Positions 51,675 to 59,510 of a stretch of DNA of 64,000 nucleotides are shown here, in pieces; the first letter of the stretch is position 1, and each line of letters starts with the position of its first letter. The notes under the pieces are model-generated. The model saw nothing but the letters and a program-made list of their open reading frames with translations, was not told where the DNA came from and did no database searches. Source of the DNA: Gammaproteobacteria bacterium (GTDB lineage: Bacteria > Pseudomonadota > Gammaproteobacteria > Ga0077536); assembly GCA_020849475.1 (NCBI GenBank), contig JADLGE010000074.1, positions 1 to 64,000 of the forward strand, given 5' to 3'. A program made the position numbers and the translations under genes.

Positions 51675-53353
51675 CAGAGTTTCACCGGTTCCACGAATTC
51701 GCCCCATTGCTGTTTCAATCGCTCGACCATTTCGCCGACCGTCACATAGGCATGACAGCAGTCGACCAGGTAAGGCATGAGATTTTCGCTGTGATCGCGT
51801 GCGGCCTTGTCCAGCGTGGCGAGCGAGCGCTCGGCGGCGGCGGCATCACGCTCGTCGCGAATCTTTTCGTATTTGCGCAAGACTTCGGCGGCGGTGCTGG
51901 CGCGGCTTTCGAACACTTCGCCAACCGTCTTGTTTTCCGTTTCATTCCTGAAGCGGTTGACGCCCACCACCACCGACTCGCCGGAATCGACGCGCGACTT
52001 GCGCTCATGGGCGCTGCGCGCGATGCGTCTTTGCAGATAACCATCCTCGATGGCCTTGACCACGCCGCCGTAGTCGGCAATCTCTTTGATCACGCCTTCG
52101 ATGGCGACTTCCATTTCGTCGGTCAGGTATTCGACGTAATGACTGCCGCCCAGCGGGTCGACCGAATCCGCGATGCCGCTCTCGTAGGCGATCACCTGCT
52201 GGGTGCGCAAGGCCAGCTCCGCGCTTTGCTCGGTCGGCAATTGAAACGCTTCGTCGTAGGCGCAGGTGAATATCGACTGCGCGCCGCCCAAGGTCGCGGC
52301 CATGGTCTCGACCGCCACGCGCACCACGTTGTTGTAAGGCTGTGCGGCGGTCAGCGAGGAACCACCGCACACCACGCCGAAACGGAACTGCTGCGCTCTC
52401 TCGGTGCGCGCCCCGTAACGTTCTTTCATGAGCCGCGCCCACAGCCGGCGCGCGGCGCGGAACTTGGCCACTTCCTCGAAGAAATTCATGTGCACGTAGA
52501 AGAATAACGACAGGCTCTGGGCGAAGCGTTCAAGGTCCGCGCCGCGCGACAACAGTTCGTCGACATAGGCCAGACCATTGGCGAGCGTGAAGCCCATCTC
52601 CTCGACCGCGCTCGAGCCGGCGTCACGCACATGGGCGCCGGCGATGCTGATCGGATTGAAGCGCGGCGACTCCTGGTTGGCATAGACGATACTGTCGGCC
52701 ACCAGGCGCAGCGCCGGCCGCACCGGGAATATCCAGGTGCCGCGCGCGACGTATTCTTTCAAGATGTCGTTCTGGATGGTGCCCGTCAGCTTGGCGCGCG
52801 GCACGCCGGCCTTGTCGGCGGCGGCGAGGTACATGGCGAAGATCATCGCCGCCGTGCCGTTGATGGTGAACGAGGTCGAGACCTTGGCCAGATCGATATC
52901 GCGGAACAGGGTCTCCATGTCCGACAGGTTGGAAATCGACACGCCGACCTTGCCCACCTCCGAGCGCGCCATCGGGTCGATGGGGTCGTAGCCGCACTGG
53001 GTAGGCAGATCGAGCGCCACCGAAAGCCCCGTCTGGCCGCGTTCCAACAGGAATCGATAGCGTTCGTTCGACTCCTCGGCGCTGCCGAAACCGGAGTACT
53101 GGCGGAACGTCCACAGGCGCCCGCGATAGCCGTCCTCGAAAATACCCCGCGTAAAGGGGTATTCTCCCGGCGCTGAATCGTCGGGGCCGCGACGCATGGC
53201 GGCGGTCGCCACGGCCGGGATCTCGATTCCAGAGGGTGTAGTGCGGCGCGCAGCGCCGGCGTTGTGCGCTTCGGACTTGGATTGACTCATGGTGATGGCC
53301 TGGTTCAGTTCAGCGGCGGTGGCGGTGGCCACCAGTGCCTTGGATACTTCCAT
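51674..53353 (-). CDS. B12-dependent acyl-CoA mutase, large subunit (methylmalonyl-CoA mutase-like)
   Basis: 559 residues; TIM-barrel catalytic subunit without the B12 domain, which is a separate gene. It carries YPFTRGIFEDGYRGRLW (split), GQTGLSVALDLPTQ and AQPYNNVVRV. The residue matching Tyr89 of Propionibacterium methylmalonyl-CoA mutase is kept (FRQYSGF, Tyr86), as is the carboxylate-binding Arg207 (VARGTW, Arg204), so a dicarboxylic acyl-CoA is expected rather than isobutyryl-CoA. The active-site histidine is His241, but the preceding residue is Ala (IAGAHVRDAG) where Tyr is usual. An ATG 21 codons downstream (53290) is an alternative start; neither start has a strong ribosome site. Product could be succinyl-CoA or a related branched acyl-CoA. 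Confidence 0.9.
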   Translation of the reverse strand: MEVSKALVATATAAELNQAITMSQSKSEAHNAGAARRTTPSGIEIPAVATAAMRRGPDDSAPGEYPFTRGIFEDGYRGRLWTFRQYSGFGSAEESNERYRFLLERGQTGLSVALDLPTQCGYDPIDPMARSEVGKVGVSISNLSDMETLFRDIDLAKVSTSFTINGTAAMIFAMYLAAADKAGVPRAKLTGTIQNDILKEYVARGTWIFPVRPALRLVADSIVYANQESPRFNPISIAGAHVRDAGSSAVEEMGFTLANGLAYVDELLSRGADLERFAQSLSLFFYVHMNFFEEVAKFRAARRLWARLMKERYGARTERAQQFRFGVVCGGSSLTAAQPYNNVVRVAVETMAATLGGAQSIFTCAYDEAFQLPTEQSAELALRTQQVIAYESGIADSVDPLGGSHYVEYLTDEMEVAIEGVIKEIADYGGVVKAIEDGYLQRRIARSAHERKSRVDSGESVVVGVNRFRNETENKTVGEVFESRASTAAEVLRKYEKIRDERDAAAAERSLATLDKAARDHSENLMPYLVDCCHAYVTVGEMVERLKQQWGEFVEPVKL

Positions 53354-53620
53354 AGCACCACCAGCGATTCAAGCTACGAGGAAGTGTGTCCGAAAAAGCA
53401 GACACTGGCGTGACGATGGTCAATTCGCATGCAGCGAATTGCGCGACACTGCCGATGTTCTGCGACCGTTCCAACGGACGGCCGACGCGGACCGCTGCAC
53501 GCTGTATGCGTGCCGGCACGCGTAGTGCGTGGCCATGGCCGACTGTGCGATGCAGTTGTTTTTTGTAACGGTTGAACGACAGGACACGCGGCCCGCAAGG
53601 GCCGTCGCCTGGGAGCCGGG

Positions 53621-55483
53621 ATGCACGATAAGAAAGAATTGAAGGCGCTGATGCTCGGCGCCACCGGTGTGGTCTATGGCGACATCGGCACCAGCCCCCT
53701 GTATGCCTTGAAGGAAACCCTGAGCGGCGGCCACGCCCTGGGTCTCGATGAGCCGCGCGTGCTCGGCGTGCTGTCGCTGATCTTCTGGGCGATCATGATG
53801 CTGGTCACCATCAAGTACGTGACCTTGATCATGCGCGCCGACAACCGCGGCGAAGGTGGTAGCCTCGCGCTGCTGGCGCTGGTAGCGGACGCGCTCAAGA
53901 ATTCCAAGCGGCGGGTGTGGATAGTCGGCGTGCTCGGTATCTTCGCCGCCGCGCTGTTCTACGGCGACAGCATGATCACGCCCGCCATCTCGGTATTGAG
54001 CGCGGTCGAAGGCATGAAGATCATCGCGCCGCATTTCGGTCCGGCGGTGATCCCGACCACCGCCGCCATCCTGACGGGTCTGTTCTGGATCCAGAAACGC
54101 GGCACCGGCACCGTCGGCCTGTGGTTCGGACCGATCATGTGCCTGTGGTTCGCCACGCTGGCCTTGCTCGGCGCGCGACAGATTGTGACCAATCCCGCCG
54201 TGCTTTTTGCCATCAATCCCATCTACGCGGTCAAACTGATCGCCGCCTATCCGCATCAGACTTTTCTCGGACTCGGCGCGGTGGTGCTGGCGGTCACCGG
54301 CGGCGAGGCCTTGTACACCGACATGGGTCACTTTGGTCGCAGGCCCATTCGTCTGACCTGGTTCGGCTTCGTCATGCCGGCGCTGCTGCTCAACTACTTT
54401 GGCCAGGGTGCGCTGCTGCTCGCCCATCCCGAAGCGCTGGAGAATCCGTTCTTCCTGCTGGCGCCCGACTGGGCGTTGGTGCCCTTGGTGGTGTTGGCGA
54501 CGATGGCAACGGTGATTGCATCGCAGGCCGTGATCTCGGGTGCGTTCTCGGTTGCGCGTCAAGCCATTCAACTCGGCTATCTGCCGCGCATGCAGATAAT
54601 CCATACCTCGGGCCATGCCGAAGGCCAGATTTACGTACCCTTCACCAACTGGACCTTGTACCTGGCGGTGATTGCCCTGGTCGTCGGTTTTCGTTCATCG
54701 AGCAATCTCGCCGCCGCCTATGGCATCGCGGTGACCGGCACCATGCTCATCGACACCATCCTCATCATGTTCGTGATGGTCCTGATCTGGAAATGGCCGC
54801 GTTGGCAGATTGCCGGCCTGTGCGGATTTTTGCTGGCGGTCGATTTCTGTTTCCTCGCCTCCAATTCCCTCAAGATTGTGCAGGGCGGCTGGTTCCCGCT
54901 GGTGGTGGGGCTCGGCTCCTTCACGGTCTTGACCACCTGGAAACGCGGCCGCGCGCTGGTGTTCGACAAAATGGTCGAACAGAGTGTGCCGCTCGATGCG
55001 CTGCTGATGTCGGTCAACGAAATCCATCGCGTCGAAGGCGTGGCGGTATTCATGACCGGCAGCCGTTTCGGCGCACCGACCGCGCTGCTGCATAACTTGA
55101 AGCACAACAAGATTCTGCATGAGCGGGTGTTCCTGGTGACCATCGTCACCACCGACACGCCCTACGTGACGCGCGAAGAGCGCGTCGAGTACACCATCCT
55201 GGGTCACGGCTTTTATCGACTGGTGGTGCGCTTCGGCTTCATGGAGCACCCCGATCTCCCCGAAGCGCTGGCCGAGCTCAAGCAATACGGTCATCACCTG
55301 AAGATGATGGAAACCACGTTTTATCTGAGCCGCGAAGTGATCGTGCCGACCTTGAAGCACGGCATGGCCTTATGGCGTGAAAGGCTGTTTGCGTTCATGA
55401 GCAAGAACGCGATGTCGGCCTATGAGTTCTTCCGCATTCCCACCGACCGCGTGGTGGAGATAGGCACGCAACTCGAGATTTGA
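53621..55483 (+). CDS. kup: Low-affinity potassium uptake protein Kup
   Basis: 620 residues with the N-terminal Kup signature ([19 protein letters not shown] split by a turn), about 12 transmembrane helices to residue ~430 and a C-terminal cytoplasmic domain. It imports K+ with H+ across the inner membrane. A GGGAGCC site lies just before the ATG. The upstream 267 bp (53354-53620) contain an inverted repeat AATTCGC/GCGAATT (53422-53440), with no recognisable riboswitch. A pair of REP palindromes follows it. Confidence 0.96.
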   Translation: MHDKKELKALMLGATGVVYGDIGTSPLYALKETLSGGHALGLDEPRVLGVLSLIFWAIMMLVTIKYVTLIMRADNRGEGGSLALLALVADALKNSKRRVWIVGVLGIFAAALFYGDSMITPAISVLSAVEGMKIIAPHFGPAVIPTTAAILTGLFWIQKRGTGTVGLWFGPIMCLWFATLALLGARQIVTNPAVLFAINPIYAVKLIAAYPHQTFLGLGAVVLAVTGGEALYTDMGHFGRRPIRLTWFGFVMPALLLNYFGQGALLLAHPEALENPFFLLAPDWALVPLVVLATMATVIASQAVISGAFSVARQAIQLGYLPRMQIIHTSGHAEGQIYVPFTNWTLYLAVIALVVGFRSSSNLAAAYGIAVTGTMLIDTILIMFVMVLIWKWPRWQIAGLCGFLLAVDFCFLASNSLKIVQGGWFPLVVGLGSFTVLTTWKRGRALVFDKMVEQSVPLDALLMSVNEIHRVEGVAVFMTGSRFGAPTALLHNLKHNKILHERVFLVTIVTTDTPYVTREERVEYTILGHGFYRLVVRFGFMEHPDLPEALAELKQYGHHLKMMETTFYLSREVIVPTLKHGMALWRERLFAFMSKNAMSAYEFFRIPTDRVVEIGTQLEI

Positions 55484-55493
55484 GCCGCGCTTT

Positions 55494-55566
55494 GAATGTC
55501 AGCCTGAAGTCTGACCCACAGCAGTAGGCACATGCGCATTGTCGGTCAGACTTCAGTCTGACGCTC
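55494..55566. repeat. Inverted pair of REP-like palindromes
   Basis: Copies at 55494-55520 and 55540-55566 in opposite orientations across a 19-nt spacer, between kup and the convergent amidase gene. The right copy reaches into the TGA stop of the amidase (55565-55567), so the repeat abuts or includes a stop codon, as at nsrR. Confidence 0.83.
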
Positions 55567-56977
55567 AAACCACCATCGGCCGCCGTTCCCCATGCCGCGT
55601 CGCGCTTTCAAAACCGCAGGCCAGCTGCAGCACGTCGAGATCCGCCCAGCGTCGCCCTATTACCTGTAATCCCACCGGCAAGCCGCTGGCGGTGAAGCCG
55701 GCCGGCACCGAGATGGCCGGGCAGCCGGTCACGGTGATGGCATAGCACACGCCCATCCAGTCGAGATAGGTCGGCAGGTCGCGACCGTTGATGTTCTTCA
55801 CCCACTCCTGCTCTATCGGAAACGGCGGCACCTGGGTGGTCGGGCATAACAGAAAATCGTAACGCTCGAAGAAGGCGGCCATGCGCGCGATGATTTGACT
55901 GCGCTTGATCTCGGCCTGCGTGACGTCGTCGAGGCTCAAGGCCAGACCTTGCTCGATATTCCACACCACGGTGTCTTTCAGTTGCGGCCGCATGCGTTCG
56001 AAGTCCGGCCCGAAACGGGCGGCGAACTGCCAGGCGCGCAGCACGCGGAACACTTCATCGGCATCGGTGAGGTCGGGGCTCGCGCTATCCAGCACGCAGC
56101 CCAGTGCGCCGAAAGCCGGCAGCGCGCGTTCCAGCACCGCCAGCACTTCATGGTCGACTTCGAACTGGCCGAGCGTCGGACTCCAGGCCAGGCGCAGTCC
56201 GTTCAAATCCCGCGCCAGCGGCGTGCGAAATCGGGCGCCAGGTTCAGTGAGCGCTATCGGCACCCGCGCATCGGGCCCGGCCATGGCCGACAGCAGCAAG
56301 GCACAGTCGCCTGTATTGCGTGCCATCGGCCCTTGCACCGCCAACGCTTCACTCGACATGAGACGCGGCCAGCTCGGCACACGGCCGGGCGACGGTCGCA
56401 TGCCGACCACATTGCAGAACGCGGCGGGATTGCGCAGCGAACCGCCGAGGTCGCTGCCATCGGCCAGCGCCGTCATGCCGGTAGCCAGAGCCACCGCCGC
56501 GCCGCCGCTGCTGCCGCCACAGGTGCGCGACAAATCGTAAGGGTTGCGCGTCGCGCCGAACACGCGATTGAAAGTCTGCGAGCCGGCGCCGAATTCAGGC
56601 GTATTGGTCTTGCCCAGGATAATCGCGCCGGCCGCGCGCAATCGCGACACGAACAAGTCGTCTTCGTGCGGCACGAAATCCGCGAACAAGGGCGAGCCGA
56701 AAGTCGTGCGTATGCCGCGCGTCAGCGCCAGATCCTTGACGGCGATGGGCAGCCCGAATAGCACCTGCTCGCCCTGCGGCCCGTGCTTGTCCATGTGTCG
56801 CGCGGTGGCCAGCGCCGCTTGCGCGTCGAGCGTGACGATGGCATTGACCTTGGGATTGAGTGCATCGATCCGCGCCAGCGTCGCGCGCAGCAATTCCTCG
56901 ACGCCGAGCTCGCGGCGGGCGATGGCGTCGCGCAGGGTGGTGGCGGCGGGATAGGAGTCGAGTTCGAGTGAGGGCAT
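55565..56977 (-). CDS. Amidase-signature-family amidohydrolase
   Basis: 470 residues of the amidase signature family. Catalytic triad elements are visible: Lys in PIAVKDLA, the cis-Ser in GGSSGGAA and the nucleophilic Ser in DGSDLGGSLRNPA. It resembles the amidase group rather than GatA, because no gatB/gatC neighbours exist and the C-terminus ends with the typical PVGLQVIGRRWAD split. It hydrolyses a carboxamide or related bond; the substrate is unknown. It is separated from the AMACR gene upstream by a REP pair. Confidence 0.92.
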   Translation of the reverse strand: MPSLELDSYPAATTLRDAIARRELGVEELLRATLARIDALNPKVNAIVTLDAQAALATARHMDKHGPQGEQVLFGLPIAVKDLALTRGIRTTFGSPLFADFVPHEDDLFVSRLRAAGAIILGKTNTPEFGAGSQTFNRVFGATRNPYDLSRTCGGSSGGAAVALATGMTALADGSDLGGSLRNPAAFCNVVGMRPSPGRVPSWPRLMSSEALAVQGPMARNTGDCALLLSAMAGPDARVPIALTEPGARFRTPLARDLNGLRLAWSPTLGQFEVDHEVLAVLERALPAFGALGCVLDSASPDLTDADEVFRVLRAWQFAARFGPDFERMRPQLKDTVVWNIEQGLALSLDDVTQAEIKRSQIIARMAAFFERYDFLLCPTTQVPPFPIEQEWVKNINGRDLPTYLDWMGVCYAITVTGCPAISVPAGFTASGLPVGLQVIGRRWADLDVLQLACGFESATRHGERRPMVV

Positions 56978-57020
56978 GGTGCGTGCAAACCCCGATGGAT
57001 GAACCGATGCGACAATTCTT

Positions 57021-57103
57021 TGTGGGTCAGACTTCAGTCTGGCATTGCGGTTTGGTTGTCCAACGGCTGCGCCGTTGCATGTCCGCCTGAAGTCGGACCC
57101 ACA
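57021..57103. repeat. REP pair with an internal hairpin
   Basis: Copies at 57021-57046 and 57079-57103 (the latter with CG/GC changes that keep pairing: TCCGCCT/AGTCGGAC) face each other. Between them the hairpin CAACGG/CCGTTG (57061-57077) makes a three-hairpin unit typical of bacterial interspersed mosaic elements. It fills much of the 190-bp gap between the AMACR gene and the amidase gene. Confidence 0.8.
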
Positions 57104-57167
57104 CAGCTCGTGTTCATGCGCGGGGACGCCGCCAGCGACTGCGCTCGTCCCCGTCGCCTGAAAACCC

Positions 57168-58319
57168 TCAAGTCACCGTGCGGTTGGCCTTGAGCTTGCC
57201 GATTTCGTCCGCCGAGAAGCCCCAGTCCTTGAGCACCGCCTCGGTGTCGGCGCCATCCTTGGACGGCGCTTTCTGGATCTCGCCCGGCGTGCGGCTGAAA
57301 CGCGGCGCCGGCGCCGGCTGCGTCACGCCACCGACTTCGACGAAGGTCTGGCGCGCGACGTTGTGCGGATGCTTCGGCGCTTCGCTCATCGACAGCACCG
57401 GTCCGAAGCACACGTCGGTGCCTTCCAGCGCCGCACACCATTCATCACGGGTCTTGGTCAGGAACAGCGCCTTCATGTCTTCGGCGCGGCTCGCCCAGCG
57501 CGTGCGATCGCGGTGATCCTTGTTGCCCGGATCGGAGAAGCCGGTGCGCTGCTGGAACTCTTCGTAGAACTTCGTTTCGATCGAAGCGATGGAGATGTAC
57601 TTGCCGTCCTTGGTCTCGTAGGTGTCGTAGAAGTGCGCACCGCCATCGAGAATGTTGGCTTCGCGCTCGTCGGTGAACAGGCCGCTGGCGTGCATGCCGT
57701 AGAGTGCGGCCATGAGAATGGAGGCGCCGTCGGTCATGGCGGCGTCCACCACCTGACCCTTGCCGGATTTCTGCGCTTCGAGCAGCGCCGCCAGCACGCC
57801 GACCGCGAGCAGCATGCCGCCACCGCCGAAGTCACCGACCAGGTTGAGCGGCGGAGTCGGCGGCGCATCGGCCTTGCCGATGGCGTAGGCGGCGCCGGTC
57901 AAGGAAATGTAATTGACGTCATGGCCGGCGGCCTTGGCCAGGGGCCCGAACTGGCCCCAGCCGGTGACACGGCCGTAGACGAGCTTGGGATTGCGCTTCC
58001 AGCACTCGTCCGGGCCGAGGCCGAGGCGCTCGGTGACGCCGGGACGGAAACCTTCGATGAGCGCGTCGGCGCTGGCGGCCAGGCGCAGCACCAGTTCCAC
58101 ACCCGCCGGCTGCTTGAGGTCGACAGCGATGGAGCGGCGACCGCGGTCGAGCACTGAAAACTTGGCGTCCATGGCGATACCAAGGCCGGCGTCCGTCACA
58201 CGGTCGACGCGAATCACCTCGGCGCCCATGTCCGCCAGCATCATCGCGCACATCGGATTGGGGCCGATGCCGGCCAGTTCGATCACTTTGTATCCGACCA
58301 ATGGTCCACTCGCGGCCAT
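57168..58319 (-). CDS. Alpha-methylacyl-CoA racemase-type CaiB/BaiF protein
   Basis: 383 residues from the ATG at 58319, with AGGGGAG six bases upstream; an ATG 21 codons earlier is less likely. Family III CoA-transferase fold: VIELAGIGPNPMCAMMLADMGAEVIRVDR (split over the first unit), and AMACR-type catalytic residues in AGHDVNY (His) and VGDFGGGGM (Asp), followed by GKGQVVDAAM. This combination marks the racemase branch that converts 2-methylacyl-CoA R and S forms, as in branched-chain fatty acid or sterol side-chain breakdown. It lies near the mutase genes, which would use similar branched acyl-CoAs. Pathway link is inference. Confidence 0.9.
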   Translation of the reverse strand: MAASGPLVGYKVIELAGIGPNPMCAMMLADMGAEVIRVDRVTDAGLGIAMDAKFSVLDRGRRSIAVDLKQPAGVELVLRLAASADALIEGFRPGVTERLGLGPDECWKRNPKLVYGRVTGWGQFGPLAKAAGHDVNYISLTGAAYAIGKADAPPTPPLNLVGDFGGGGMLLAVGVLAALLEAQKSGKGQVVDAAMTDGASILMAALYGMHASGLFTDEREANILDGGAHFYDTYETKDGKYISIASIETKFYEEFQQRTGFSDPGNKDHRDRTRWASRAEDMKALFLTKTRDEWCAALEGTDVCFGPVLSMSEAPKHPHNVARQTFVEVGGVTQPAPAPRFSRTPGEIQKAPSKDGADTEAVLKDWGFSADEIGKLKANRTVT

Positions 58320-58589
58320 GTCGCTCTCCCCTTCAATCATTGTCAGTTGTGTGGTTGGCGGTTCAGCGACCGCGTCCCGCATTATGCCTCGTCATCCGTG
58401 TCGTGGGCGGCGACCCCTCGAATTCTTGGAGCGCGCGGCAGGCGCGGCAAGGTGTCGCGCGACCTGCCCTTTTTCGGGCAGAAATCGGGCGCGGACTGCC
58501 AGTTGCTGCCATGAGCATGGGCCGAAAAGCAGCAAAATCCGCTGGATAGTTCAAGGTTTAGCGCCGCGCGTCGCTAGTTTTTGCCCATC

Positions 58590-59510
58590 ATGGACAAAAG
58601 GGCGAGGGAGAGGACGTGGGCGTCGCGAGACCGGCCTGCATCCCGCACGAGCAGCGTGATACATCGTAGAACGAACCGTTGGCTGGTCTGCCTGTGCCTG
58701 GCTGCACTGGCCTGTCCCAGCATGGCCTTGTCTTCCGTCGAAGATCTGGTGCAACGCAAGGCCGAGATCCTGCGCATCATGCACAAGAAGGCCAAGAAGG
58801 CCCTGGCCAATGCCGCCCAGGACCACGCCTTCACCGGCTATTTCACCAGCACCGATGCCGCCACCCGCAACGCCATGCGGGCGCGCATCGACCGTATCGC
58901 GCTGGATGTGCAGAGCCGCTTCCATGCCGAAGAGATGTGCCTCATCGACCCGCAAGGCAACGAGATCTCGCGCATCGTCGGCGACCGCATCGCCGATGAC
59001 CTGTCACACCAGGAAGCCCACGCCAATTTCTTCGCGCCGGGCTTCGCGCACAGGCCACGCAGCGTGTACGTGTCGCCGCTCTACCTGTCGGACGATGCGC
59101 ACAAATGGGTGATGGCCTATGTCACGCCCATCATGGTCGGCGACAGCAAACGCGCCATTCTGCATTACGAACATGGCCTCGACGGCTACCAGCGCATGCT
59201 CAACCGCGATCTCGATGGCAACGAAGTATTCCTGTTGGGTGTCGACAGCCAGGGCTATGTCGTGAGCGACAGCCGGCGCCGCATCGAGTCCAGCGCCCAT
59301 GGTCATCATCATGAGCAAAGCCACGCGGCGCGGGACTATTTTCAGCGCTTCGAATTCGGTGGCGCTTCGCTCAGCGACGCGCTGACCCGCATTGACCGGC
59401 AGCGCATGCTGCACGACGCCGACGGCCGCCGCTTTCACGCCGCCTATGCGCAGGTCGAGGACTGGACCTTGCTGGCGTTTCGCGTCGCGGCGGAAGGTGA
59501 CGCGCCATGA
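58590..59510 (+). CDS. Exported PDC/Cache-like sensor protein
   Basis: 306 residues from the ATG at 58590. A signal peptide-like stretch (RTNRWLVCLCLAALACPSMALS) starts only near residue 28; a GTG at 58656 would place it better, so the true start may be there. The mature part has the alpha/beta pattern of periplasmic PDC/dCache domains: an N-terminal long helix (VQRKAEILRIMHKKAKKALA), LIDPQGNEISRIVG, FFAPGF and VYVSPLYLSDDAHKWVMAYV (split). A His-rich SSAHGHHHEQSH is in the second half. It lacks any signalling output domain. The stop overlaps the start of the GGDEF-EAL protein (ATGA), so it is likely the input partner or a former half of that sensor. Confidence 0.75.
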   Translation: MDKRARERTWASRDRPASRTSSVIHRRTNRWLVCLCLAALACPSMALSSVEDLVQRKAEILRIMHKKAKKALANAAQDHAFTGYFTSTDAATRNAMRARIDRIALDVQSRFHAEEMCLIDPQGNEISRIVGDRIADDLSHQEAHANFFAPGFAHRPRSVYVSPLYLSDDAHKWVMAYVTPIMVGDSKRAILHYEHGLDGYQRMLNRDLDGNEVFLLGVDSQGYVVSDSRRRIESSAHGHHHEQSHAARDYFQRFEFGGASLSDALTRIDRQRMLHDADGRRFHAAYAQVEDWTLLAFRVAAEGDAP

